Below are positions 8,136 to 15,711 of a stretch of DNA of 21,814 nt, in pieces. Source of the stretch: Pseudomonadota bacterium (GTDB taxonomy: Bacteria; Pseudomonadota; Alphaproteobacteria; Rhizobiales; Rhizobiaceae). Every line of letters starts with the position of its first letter. Position 1 is the stretch's first letter. Location: NCBI GenBank assembly GCA_023444445.1, contig JAEXMK010000048.1, positions 1-21,814 on the forward strand. The letters are read 5' to 3'. A program made the position numbers and the translations under genes. Under the pieces are notes generated by a model that saw nothing but the letters and a program-made list of their open reading frames with translations, searched no databases and had not been told where the DNA came from.

Positions 8136-10292
8136 TCAAGCCTCGCCGGTCGCGTCATCGCGGCGGAGCCACACCTTGTTGTCATGGAACGCCGCACCGC
8201 CATAGGGGGCAACGGCATCGGCGCCGGTCAGAACATTGATGCCCTCGCCGTCCAGATGGGCCTTGTTCGGCCACAGCCCCTCAGCAATCAGCACGCCCGG
8301 CCTTGCACCTTCCACGATTTTTGCATGGAGACGTACTTCGCCGCGGCCATTGCCGATGCGAACGATATCACCATCGGTGATATCGTTGGCGGCCGCATCC
8401 TCAGGACAGATCATCACTTCCGGGCGGCCTTCCTTCTGCACGGAGGTTTTGGTTTCCGCGAAGGTGGAGTTCAGGAAGTTGCGCGCCGGTGAGGTCGCCA
8501 GCCGGAAGGGATGGTCCGCATCCGCAACCTCGATGACATCGACCTGATCGGGGAATTTCGGAAATTCCGACACCGGCCCCATGACACCGATATTCTTCGG
8601 CGGCTTGTTCGGAGACGGCCCGGTTGCCCAGTCGGGGCTGAGGCGGAACTTTCCGTCGCCATACCCAAAGCCCTCGAGATAATGCGCGACCTCGAAGGGC
8701 GGCTGCGCATCGATCCATTTCTCTTCCGCCAGGCTTTCGAAATCGCCCCAGCCGCTGACTTTCAGCATACGATCGACATGCTCGCGGGCCGAAAGGCCAA
8801 AGCCCGGCATATGGTCGATGCCGAGGCGTTTCGCGAGCTCCTCGATGACGAAAAGATTGGTGCGCACCGTTTCCGGCGGCTCCACCAGTTTGGGCCCGAG
8901 CAGAATGTGGTTCTGACCGCCGGCGCGGTAGAGATCGTCGTGTTCGAGGAACATGGTGGCGGGCAGCACGATATCGGCCATGTCCGCCGTTTCCGTCATG
9001 AACTGCTCGTGCACCGCGACGAAGAGATCATCACGCAGGAAGCCTTGCTTCACCAGTCGCTGTTCAGGCGCGACATTGACGGGATTGGTGTTCTGGATGA
9101 GCAGCGCCGTCACCGGACCGCCATGGCGCAGCGCTTCCGCATCACCTGTTAGCACGCGGCCGATCTGCGACTGGTCAAGCTGGCGCACCTCGGGGTCGGC
9201 GTAGGCTGTTCCCATCAGCTCAGCCTTGTTGAGCCGGAAGATATCACCATTATTGTGGAACGCGCCGCCGCCCTCATATTGCCAGGAGCCAAGAACAGTG
9301 GCGATGGAAAGCGCCGCGTGCATGGCAACCGCGCCGTTGCGCTGGCGGGCAAAACCATACCCCAGCCGGAAAAATGTCTTTTTCGTCGTGCCGACAAGCC
9401 TTGCGAAATCTTCAATTTCGTCGACGGAAAGGCCTGTGATTTTGGATGCCCATTGCGGCGTCCTCGTCATCAGGTGCGCCTCGAGCCCCGCCGGATCGTC
9501 GGCGAAGCGCGCCATGTAATCGCGGTCGGCATAACCGTCACGGAAGGCAATGTGCATGACGGCGCAGGCCAGTGCGGCATCCGTGCCGGGCCGGACGACC
9601 AGGCGCATATCCGCCTGTTTCATGGTCGGATTGTCGTAGATATCGACAACGACAATCTTCGCGCCGCGTTCCTTGCGCGCCTTGACCGCATGGGTCATGA
9701 CATTGACCTGCGTGGCCACAGCATTGGTGCCCCAGATGACGACGACATCGGCCTTGCCGATCTCGCGCGGATCGGGGCCGCGCAAGGCGCCCGTTCCCAT
9801 GACATATCCGGTCCAGGCCATGTTGGTACAGATAGAGCCGAAAAAGCCGGAATATTTCTTGGCGTGGCGCAGCCGCTCGATGGAATCGCGCTGCACCTGC
9901 CCCATCGTGCCGGCGTAAAAATAGGGCCAGATGGCCTCCGCGCCGTGCCGGGCTTCTGCCTTTACGAAAGCGTCCGCGACCTCGTCCAACGCCGCTTCCC
10001 AGGAGATTTCCTGCCAGTCGCCTGCGCCTTTTGCCCCCTTGCGGCGCTTCGGGGTCAGCAGACGACCGGGATGATAGATGCGCTCGCAATACCGCGCCAC
10101 CTTGGCGCAGATGACGCCGGCGGTATATGTATTGGCATTGGCGCCGCGCACACGGCCGATGCGGCCATCGGCATTGATATCGACCTCCAGCGCGCAGGCG
10201 CTCGGACAGTCATGCGGACAGACCGTGTGTCCGATACGGACTTCGGCCTTCGGGGCGGCTTTTTCAGCGGAAATCGGGGTCGCAACGTTCAT
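8136..10292 (-). CDS. Molybdopterin (bis-MGD) oxidoreductase with N-terminal 4Fe-4S motif
   Basis: DMSO-reductase-superfamily enzyme of about 718 residues; substrate unknown. The N-terminal cluster motif is Cys25-x3-Cys29-x3-Cys33-x28-Cys62. Then come the Mo-cofactor domains (DVVVIWGTNAVATQVNVM, LIQNTNPVNVAPEQ, VHEQFMTETADMADIVLPA) and a C-terminal dinucleotide-binding domain (RLATSPARNFLNSTFAE, ITDGDIVRIGNGRGEV, GLWPNKA). There is no twin-arginine signal, so it should be cytoplasmic. No selenocysteine is apparent, and I cannot assign the Mo ligand. No electron-transfer subunit gene is adjacent. Start chosen at ATG 10292 (MNVATPIS); an ORF extension to 10397 has no ribosome site and would overlap the divergent rlmJ leader. 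The gene also lacks a Shine-Dalgarno site, and a TATACA box is placed so that RNA would start on this ATG. NudK-like gene downstream. Confidence 0.88.
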   Translation of the reverse strand: MNVATPISAEKAAPKAEVRIGHTVCPHDCPSACALEVDINADGRIGRVRGANANTYTAGVICAKVARYCERIYHPGRLLTPKRRKGAKGAGDWQEISWEAALDEVADAFVKAEARHGAEAIWPYFYAGTMGQVQRDSIERLRHAKKYSGFFGSICTNMAWTGYVMGTGALRGPDPREIGKADVVVIWGTNAVATQVNVMTHAVKARKERGAKIVVVDIYDNPTMKQADMRLVVRPGTDAALACAVMHIAFRDGYADRDYMARFADDPAGLEAHLMTRTPQWASKITGLSVDEIEDFARLVGTTKKTFFRLGYGFARQRNGAVAMHAALSIATVLGSWQYEGGGAFHNNGDIFRLNKAELMGTAYADPEVRQLDQSQIGRVLTGDAEALRHGGPVTALLIQNTNPVNVAPEQRLVKQGFLRDDLFVAVHEQFMTETADMADIVLPATMFLEHDDLYRAGGQNHILLGPKLVEPPETVRTNLFVIEELAKRLGIDHMPGFGLSAREHVDRMLKVSGWGDFESLAEEKWIDAQPPFEVAHYLEGFGYGDGKFRLSPDWATGPSPNKPPKNIGVMGPVSEFPKFPDQVDVIEVADADHPFRLATSPARNFLNSTFAETKTSVQKEGRPEVMICPEDAAANDITDGDIVRIGNGRGEVRLHAKIVEGARPGVLIAEGLWPNKAHLDGEGINVLTGADAVAPYGGAAFHDNKVWLRRDDATGEA

Positions 10293-10298
10293 GTCTTT

Positions 10299-10304
10299 TG
10301 TATA
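10299..10304 (-). promoter_or_regulatory. Candidate -10 box for a leaderless oxidoreductase mRNA
   Basis: TATACA on the minus strand (10304-10299). Counting its last base as -7 puts +1 at 10292, the A of the chosen ATG. No good -35 hexamer is found 17 nt upstream (TTTTTG at best). A short inverted repeat GCATC-AAC-GATGC (10307-10319) lies just upstream and might bind a regulator. Supported mainly by the absence of a ribosome site for this gene. Confidence 0.25.
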
Positions 10305-10399
10305 TTGCATCAACGATGCGGCAAAAAGGCCGAAGTGACGTCCATCAAGAATATTCATCCTGGCCATCCGTCCGGGTAAACGGCAAGCGAGACACATCC

Positions 10400-11263
10400 A
10401 TGAACTACCGCCACATCTATCACGCCGGCAATTTCGCGGATGTCCTCAAACATGCCGTGCTTGCCCGCCTCGTGCGCTACCTGCAGAACAAGGACAAGGC
10501 ATTCCGGGTACTGGATACCCATGCCGGCATCGGTCTTTACGACCTGACCTCCGAAGAGGCGCAGAAGACGGGCGAATGGCAGACCGGCATCGGCAAGCTG
10601 ATGGAAGGCGATCTGCCCGCGCCCATCGCCGAATTGCTGGAGCCCTATCTTGCCGCCGTAAAGGAACTCAATCCCGAAGGCGGCGTGAAATTCTATCCCG
10701 GTTCGCCGAAACTCGCACGTATGCTGTTTCGCCCGCAGGACCGGCTTTCGGCCATGGAACTGCACCCGGATGACAGTCGCGCACTGGCACGGCTGTTCGA
10801 GGGTGATTACCAGGTGCGCGTCACCGAACTGGATGGCTGGCTGTCACTCGGCGCGCATCTGCCGCCCAAGGAAAAGCGCGGCCTCGTTCTCGTTGATCCG
10901 CCGTTTGAGTTGGAGAACGAATATCAGCGGCTGGCCGATGGTTTGAACAAGGCCTATCGCCGCTTTTCCACCGGCACCTATTGCCTGTGGTATCCGCTGA
11001 AGAAAGGCGCGCCGATCAAGGATTTCCACGAGAGGCTGCAATCCTTCGAGATTCCGAAGATGCTGTGCGCGGAACTCTTCGTCAGAAGCGACAGGCTGGA
11101 TGGCCTGAGCGGTTCCGGACTCATCATCGTCAATCCGCCCTATACGTTGAAGGACGAGCTGCATGTGCTGCTGCCCTACCTGAAGACAACACTGGCGCAG
11201 GACAGGTTCGCCTCGCAGCGCGCCTTCTGGCTGCGCGGCGAGGAAAAGCCGGCGGAGGATTGA
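10400..11263 (+). CDS. rlmJ: 23S rRNA (adenine2030-N6)-methyltransferase RlmJ
   Basis: SAM-dependent methylation of A2030 in 23S rRNA. The 287 residues match E. coli RlmJ (280). The N-terminus MNYRHIYHAGNFADVLKHAV is a family signature. The SAM-binding motif is DTHAGIGLYDL at 39-49, and the catalytic motif is DPPF at 166-169 in LVLVDPPFELE. Start chosen at ATG 10400, because the conserved N-terminus begins there; the open frame extends upstream to 10298 without family similarity. The ribosome site is weak (AAGCGAGA). Divergent from the Mo-oxidoreductase with 107 nt between them. Confidence 0.95.
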   Translation: MNYRHIYHAGNFADVLKHAVLARLVRYLQNKDKAFRVLDTHAGIGLYDLTSEEAQKTGEWQTGIGKLMEGDLPAPIAELLEPYLAAVKELNPEGGVKFYPGSPKLARMLFRPQDRLSAMELHPDDSRALARLFEGDYQVRVTELDGWLSLGAHLPPKEKRGLVLVDPPFELENEYQRLADGLNKAYRRFSTGTYCLWYPLKKGAPIKDFHERLQSFEIPKMLCAELFVRSDRLDGLSGSGLIIVNPPYTLKDELHVLLPYLKTTLAQDRFASQRAFWLRGEEKPAED

Positions 11264-11267
11264 GAAT

Positions 11268-12215
11268 CTATTTCAGCCCTTCCTCTTTCTGCGCCTGCGC
11301 AAGTTGTGACCTTTCGAAGAAAAGGATCACGAACAGCGCCATGATGAAGGGTATGATGAGGTAGAACAGGCGGAACACCAGAAGTGCGGCGATGACGTCC
11401 GCGGGGTTCATATCCGGCAGTCCGGTGACGAAAACCAGTTCCAGCACGCCAAGCCCGCCCGGCGCATGCGAGATGAGTGCGGCTGAAAACGACACCAGAA
11501 ATATGCCGAGAATGACCATGTAGCCGGGATTTCCGGCCTCCGGCAAAGCGAAATAGATGATGCCGGCCGCGCCGATCAACTCGATCGGGCCGATGACCAG
11601 TTGCTGCGCGACCAGCTTTGGCGCGGGATATGGCAGCACGAAGGAGCCAATTTTCAGCGGCTTCAGTCCTAGCAGGCTGCCGAGAACATAAAGGCCGACG
11701 ATGAGAAGCAGCAGCACACCCGTTGTCGTGGAGGCTTCGACGGGCAGGATGCCGGTGAAGCGTTCGGTGATGTCGGGCTCATACAAGAGCACCAGGCCGA
11801 TCAGCATGATCGTTCCGATGAGGAAGGTGAAGGAGCAGAGGCCGACAAGGATGCCCACTTCCGCGACACTCAGCCCCTTGGAGGTATAGGCCCGGTATCG
11901 CACCACCGCGCCCGAAAATACGGATGCACCGACATTGTGGGACAGCGCATAGGTGGTGAAAGAGGTGAGTGTGATGAAGAACCAGTTTACCTTGCGGCCA
12001 AGATGCTGCAGCGCGATGCGGTCGTAACCGGCAAGTGCTGCATAGGCCAGCAGGGTTGCAAGGCCCGAACACAGCCAGTCCCGCACGCGAATGGCTTTCA
12101 GGCTGTCCCAGAGATCATCAAGCGACAGGCCACGCAATTCGTGGAAGAGCAACCAGGCGGAAAAGCCGATCGTCGCGAAACCGACGACGGGCCATATGTA
12201 TTTTTTGAATTTCAT
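11268..12215 (-). CDS. YbhN/UPF0104-type integral membrane protein (lysyl-PG synthase TM-domain family)
   Basis: A 315-residue inner-membrane protein of PF03706, resembling the flippase-like membrane half of MprF/LpiA. It has about eight hydrophobic segments and the family-typical loop blocks SFTTYALSHNVGASVFSGAVVRYRAY and FLVSFSAALISHAPGGLGVLELVF. It lacks the C-terminal aminoacyl-transferase (DUF2156) domain, so it is not a complete lysyl-phosphatidylglycerol synthase; lipid or isoprenoid transport is possible but unproven. The start ATG 12215 has no site at normal distance. GGAGG at 12239-12235 instead precedes a three-codon frame, ATG ACC GCA TGA, starting at 12223, whose stop overlaps this ATG. 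Its end lies 4 nt from the convergent rlmJ stop. Confidence 0.82.
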   Translation of the reverse strand: MKFKKYIWPVVGFATIGFSAWLLFHELRGLSLDDLWDSLKAIRVRDWLCSGLATLLAYAALAGYDRIALQHLGRKVNWFFITLTSFTTYALSHNVGASVFSGAVVRYRAYTSKGLSVAEVGILVGLCSFTFLIGTIMLIGLVLLYEPDITERFTGILPVEASTTTGVLLLLIVGLYVLGSLLGLKPLKIGSFVLPYPAPKLVAQQLVIGPIELIGAAGIIYFALPEAGNPGYMVILGIFLVSFSAALISHAPGGLGVLELVFVTGLPDMNPADVIAALLVFRLFYLIIPFIMALFVILFFERSQLAQAQKEEGLK

Positions 12216-12404
12216 GCGGTCATGCCGCCTATTTCCTCCAGCCTGGCCCTATCCCCTCTTCCGTCTTTCGCGGAAGATTCGGTCGACTCTATTCGTTATG
12301 CGGCGAAGCTTTCAACCTTTTTGCCCGTTTGCCTCGTTCACAAATTTATGTAAGACCGGATCGTCGCCCGATGGCGATGTGAGCTGGTCCATTTTCCGGG
12401 GAAC

Positions 12405-13172
12405 ATGCACGGAATGAAACGTTATGCGGGTTTCATCGCCTTGGGTCTTCTGTCGCTTGCAGCGCTGTGGTTTGCACAGGAAAAACCCGCCACAAGAGCA
12501 CCGGTGAACGACCGGCAGACGACCGCTCAGCAGCAACCCGCCGAACTGCCGCAACAGAATAGAACCCGTCAGAATTCGGATAGCACATCAGCCCCTCGTG
12601 GCACCGGTTTCGATTTCTACGTGCTGTCGCTGTCATGGTCACCGGCCTTCTGCGCAAGCTCCGAAGGTTCCGGCAACCGCCAGCAATGCGGCGGCGACAG
12701 GCGTTACGGTTTCGTGGTGCACGGGCTCTGGCCGCAGAATGAAAACGGTTATCCGGAATTCTGCCGAAGCAGCGAACCGGACCGGGTTCCAGACGCGATC
12801 GGCCGCAGCCTGTTCGACATCATGCCGTCCATGGGCCTTATCGGCCACCAGTGGCGCAAGCATGGCTCCTGCTCCGGCCTGTCGCAGAAGGACTATTTTG
12901 CGGCGACACGCGCGGCGTTCCAGGCCATCAGGTTGCCGGGGAAAATTTCCTCTGGCGCGCAGGCCAATACGCTCTCCGCCGATGCCATCGAAACCGCCTT
13001 CACCGACGCCAATCCGGGTCTGTCGAAACGCGGCGTCTCCATCAGCTGTGACGGCAGCCGTCTTGAGGAAGTGCGCATCTGCCTCAACAAGGATCTCACA
13101 TTCCGCGATTGCCCCGAGCTTGACCGCAAGGGCTGCCGCGCGAGCTCAACCGAAATCATCCCCATCCGCTGA
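12405..13172 (+). CDS. Secreted RNase T2-family ribonuclease
   Basis: Exported or periplasmic endoribonuclease of the T2 family (E. coli RNase I relative). Up to 255 residues: an N-terminal hydrophobic signal or anchor (KRYAGFIALGLLSLAALWF, about 5-23), then a Gln/Pro-rich low-complexity linker to about residue 65, then the catalytic domain. CAS I is FVVHGLWPQ with His106. CAS II is GHQWRKHGSC with His148, Lys152 and His153. The Glu usual in CAS II (HEWxKHG) is Gln149 here. At least eight cysteines suggest disulfides and an oxidising location. GGGGA lies 2 nt from ATG 12405 and 11 nt from the second ATG at 12414 (MKRYAG); the second gives the more usual signal peptide. A GST gene follows 31 nt downstream. 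Confidence 0.88.
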   Translation: MHGMKRYAGFIALGLLSLAALWFAQEKPATRAPVNDRQTTAQQQPAELPQQNRTRQNSDSTSAPRGTGFDFYVLSLSWSPAFCASSEGSGNRQQCGGDRRYGFVVHGLWPQNENGYPEFCRSSEPDRVPDAIGRSLFDIMPSMGLIGHQWRKHGSCSGLSQKDYFAATRAAFQAIRLPGKISSGAQANTLSADAIETAFTDANPGLSKRGVSISCDGSRLEEVRICLNKDLTFRDCPELDRKGCRASSTEIIPIR

Positions 13173-13203
13173 TCATCCGATACCAAACCCATAGGATCCG
13201 ACC

Positions 13204-13800
13204 ATGGAACTGCTTTATTCGCCCGCCTCCCCCTATTCCGCAAAGGTGCGCATGGCCGCTCGCCATCTCGACATCGATGTCGCCTCCGTGCGCGTCGATA
13301 CCAATGCGGAACCGGCCACGCTGATGGACAATAATCCGCTCGGCAAAATCCCGGTTCTGCTGCTGGCCGATGGAGGCTCGGTCTATGACAGCGTGGCAAT
13401 CATGCATTATCTCGACCGCCTTTCGGGCGGCAAGCTGTACCCCAAGAAGAACGGCAAGCGCACGGAAGTGGAAATCCTGGAAGCTCTGTGCGACGGCATC
13501 ATGGATTGCCTGCTCGCCATCGTTTACGAGCGGCGTTTCCGCCCGGAAGAGAAAATCCACCAGCCTTGGATCGACAAGCAGTGGAGCAAGGTCGTCCGCG
13601 GGCTCGACCATCTCAACGCCAACCTGCCGAAAACCGGCAAGAAACTGCATGGCGGCCATTTCGCCCTTGCGGCGATGATCGGTTATCTCGACTTGCGTTT
13701 TGCTGGCGAGTGGGCGGAGGGACGCGATGCGCTGGCAGGCTGGCCGGAAATCTTCGGCAAGCGTTTCGAAGCCTATACGGAAATGAAGGCTGCGGCCTGA
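13204..13800 (+). CDS. Glutathione S-transferase family protein
   Basis: A 198-residue GST: thioredoxin-like N-domain (about 1-78) and an all-helical C-domain. Visible landmarks are SPASPYSAKVR near the N-terminal active-site turn, GKIPVL with the cis-proline before beta-3, and the glutathione-binding YDSVAIMHYLD. The C-domain has the helix-cap-like region HFALAAMIGYLDLRF. The active-site residue is probably one of the Ser/Tyr at 9-12. Substrate cannot be told; endogenous thiol conjugation or peroxide detoxification is typical. AGGA lies 7 nt before the ATG. Probably co-transcribed with the RNase T2 gene. Confidence 0.9.
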   Translation: MELLYSPASPYSAKVRMAARHLDIDVASVRVDTNAEPATLMDNNPLGKIPVLLLADGGSVYDSVAIMHYLDRLSGGKLYPKKNGKRTEVEILEALCDGIMDCLLAIVYERRFRPEEKIHQPWIDKQWSKVVRGLDHLNANLPKTGKKLHGGHFALAAMIGYLDLRFAGEWAEGRDALAGWPEIFGKRFEAYTEMKAAA

Positions 13801-13867
13801 CGTCAGGCGAGCAGGATGCCCGGCTTCGTCAGTCGGGCATCATTTCTGATGGCGAATCCCAAAAGCA

Positions 13868-13896
13868 AAAAAGCCGGGGCATGACCCCGGCTTTTT
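13868..13896. terminator. Strong bidirectional intrinsic terminator
   Basis: A 12-bp perfect stem, AAAAAGCCGGGG (13868-13879) with CCCCGGCTTTTT (13885-13896), and a 5-nt loop. The A-run and T-run on either side let it work on both strands, fitting its place between the convergent GST and aopB genes. A second, weaker hairpin (GATGCCCG/CGGGCATC, 13815-13841, 11-nt loop) precedes it on the GST side. Confidence 0.9.
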
Positions 13897-13917
13897 CTTT
13901 GACCGATCCGAAAAGGA

Positions 13918-14574
13918 TCAGAACTTGACGCCGATACCGGCCTTGACGGCGTGATCGTCGTAACCACGCGAGAAGGCGCCGGAGTCGAGGCTGTAGTCCT
14001 TCTTCTGGTAGTCGCTGTAGCGATATTCCAGACGAGCGGTGATGTTGTCGGTCACCATGGCTTCTACACCGGCACCAACAGTGTAACCGAGAGCGGTGGC
14101 GCTGTCCTTGGACGTCGCGTCACGCACCTTGTTGTCGGAAACTGCGAGACCAGCCGTGCCGTAGAGCAGGAACGGGTTCATGTCGTAACCGACGCGGGCA
14201 CGCAGCGAGCCGTTGACGCCCTGCTTGCCTTCGACGGCGCGACCAGCAACCGTACCGGCAGAGCCCTTCTCGTCACCGAGATTGATGTCGGCTTCACCAC
14301 CGTAAACGATCTGGCCGTTCTGCATGTTGTAACCGCCGTACAGACCGCCGCCGAAGCCCTTGGCATCGCGACCGTTGTCGCTGGAGCTGAAACGGCCCCA
14401 GTCATAGTTGACGGTACCACCGAGGTAGGCACCGGACCAATCCTTGACGGCGGCGGGCTGGTCGTAGGCTACCGGTGCCTGCGGCACTTCATTTACGGCG
14501 TCAGCGGCGTGAGCAGCCGAAAAGCCGGCGGCTGCAATGGTCGAAGCCATAAGGGTTGCTACGAAAATACGCAT
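13918..14574 (-). CDS. aopB: Outer-membrane beta-barrel protein, RopB/AopB/Omp25 family
   Basis: A 218-residue eight-stranded barrel of the Rhizobiales RopB/Omp25 group. Signal peptide at 1-23 ends ...FSAAHA, followed by ADAVNEVPQAPVAYDQPA. DWSGAYLGGTVNYDWGRF marks the first strand, YGGYNMQNGQIVYGGEADINL and the last-strand block YDDHAVKAGIGVKF are typical, and it ends in Phe as barrels do. AGGAG is 6 nt before the ATG. AopB of Agrobacterium is reported as surface-exposed and acid-induced through ChvG/ChvI; that applies here only if this is the true orthologue, since several paralogues exist in rhizobia. It is followed by the shared terminator and preceded by a long AT-rich regulatory region. 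Confidence 0.82.
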   Translation of the reverse strand: MRIFVATLMASTIAAAGFSAAHAADAVNEVPQAPVAYDQPAAVKDWSGAYLGGTVNYDWGRFSSSDNGRDAKGFGGGLYGGYNMQNGQIVYGGEADINLGDEKGSAGTVAGRAVEGKQGVNGSLRARVGYDMNPFLLYGTAGLAVSDNKVRDATSKDSATALGYTVGAGVEAMVTDNITARLEYRYSDYQKKDYSLDSGAFSRGYDDHAVKAGIGVKF

Positions 14575-14922
14575 GTTATTCTCCTTTCAGGGCCGCTCTG
14601 CACTCAAAACATTGTTTTCAGACGCGGCATAATTCGTCGGGTTAATCGCCCCTCTGGAAACCGAATTTGATGGGAGAATGCGGAGATCAAAGAGCCAAAA
14701 TGTGAATTGTTTGAGGCAGCGACGTGACTAGAATTAGACGTTGCCTAATTGTCACAACGGTTTTATTAACCATAACAGAAGCCTAATCAGCAATATATCG
14801 ACTTTAAACTTAGTTATATTCAAATTAAACCGAAATTACATTGCGAATAAAAAATCGCCCAATTCTTTTGGGGCTGCGTGACAGCTTGCGATTTGCATCT
14901 ATATCCAGCACATAGGGAATAT
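14575..14922. other. AT-rich intergenic region between divergent aopB and the SDR gene
   Basis: A 348-nt stretch without a convincing gene, much richer in A+T than its surroundings, particularly 14740-14860. It must hold the promoters of aopB (left) and of the SDR-uvrC unit (right). I see two inverted repeats: the one at 14724-14755, and AAAACA-T-TGTTTT at 14606-14618, 32 nt before aopB. On the plus strand TTGCCT (14742-14747) with TATTAA 17 nt later is a weak candidate promoter. ORFs crossing it on the minus strand look like shadows. Confidence 0.6.
14724..14755. promoter_or_regulatory. Imperfect inverted repeat, candidate operator upstream of aopB
   Basis: GTGACtagAATTAG (14724-14737), 7-nt spacer, CTAATTGTCAC (14745-14755). 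The half-sites GTGAC and AATTAG pair with CTAATT and GTCAC, but the left arm has 3 extra bases. The outward GTGAC/GTCAC blocks look like a dimeric regulator site. ChvI would be the obvious candidate if the gene is aopB, but I have not matched it to a known consensus. Confidence 0.35.
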
Positions 14923-15711
14923 ATGAGCAAATGCAGGTCCGCCGTGAGAGAAAATATACAAAAGACCGTCTTGATAACAGGAGCCGCCCGCAGGCTTGGC
15001 CGGGCAATCGCCACCGATCTTGCCGCGCACGGCTTTGCGATTGCGGTACATGCCAATGAATCCATGGCCGAGGCGGAGGAATTCGCTAACGAAATAAGGC
15101 AGAAAGGTGGCAGGGCCGCAGCCGTTCAGGCGGACCTGACACAATCTGCGTCAACATTGGCGCTTGTCGAAAAGGCCGCTTCAGCCCTCGGGCCGATTGG
15201 AGTCGTCGTCAACAATGCCTCGGTTTTTCTGAAGGATTCGGCGGAAACGCCCGACCCCGAAATTTTCGATGCACATTTTGCAGTGCATGTGCGAGCCCCT
15301 TCCCTCATCGCTGCCGCCTTTGTCGAGCAACTGCCCTCGGACCAATCCGGGCTGATCGTCAATATCATCGACCAGCGCGTGCTCGCGCTCAACCCGCGTT
15401 TTTATTCCTATACGCTTTCTAAATCGGCGCTTTGGACGGCGACTCAAACCATGGCGCAGAGCTTCGCGCCACGAGTACGAGTTAATGCCATTGGCCCTGG
15501 ACCGACCTTCAAAAACGAAAGACAGGCGCCCGAGGACTTTCAGGCGCAAATCGACGGCCTTATATTAAAGCGTGGTCCTGCGCCGGATGAATTCGGGCGG
15601 ACGATTCGCTTTCTTTACGACACGCCGTCGGTCACCGGACAAATGATCGCGCTCGACGGCGGCCAGCACCTCGGCTGGGAAACCCCTGACGTGGCGGAGA
15701 TAAATGAATGA
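14923..15711 (+). CDS. SDR oxidoreductase of the pteridine reductase (PTR1/FolM) type
   Basis: NADPH-dependent short-chain dehydrogenase/reductase of 262 residues. The cofactor motif is TGAARRLG (19-26), which fits TGX3RXG, the version typical of pteridine reductases, rather than the common TGxxxGxG. NNAS at 97-100 replaces NNAG. The catalytic group is Asp150, Tyr163 and Lys167 (YTLSK). Asp in place of the usual SDR Ser, with spacings 13 and 4, is what Leishmania PTR1 has (Asp181/Tyr194/Lys198). [12 protein letters not shown] and [14 protein letters not shown] complete the fold. A dihydropterin or dihydrofolate-like substrate is inferred. Start chosen at ATG 14923, with AGGGA just upstream; a GTG at 14878 is possible. 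Overlaps uvrC by ATGA. Confidence 0.83.
   Translation: MSKCRSAVRENIQKTVLITGAARRLGRAIATDLAAHGFAIAVHANESMAEAEEFANEIRQKGGRAAAVQADLTQSASTLALVEKAASALGPIGVVVNNASVFLKDSAETPDPEIFDAHFAVHVRAPSLIAAAFVEQLPSDQSGLIVNIIDQRVLALNPRFYSYTLSKSALWTATQTMAQSFAPRVRVNAIGPGPTFKNERQAPEDFQAQIDGLILKRGPAPDEFGRTIRFLYDTPSVTGQMIALDGGQHLGWETPDVAEINE

Noticed and set aside
9255..10379. 374-codon plus-strand frame
   Set aside because: Antisense to the Mo-oxidoreductase, which has intact Cys and cofactor motifs in its own frame.
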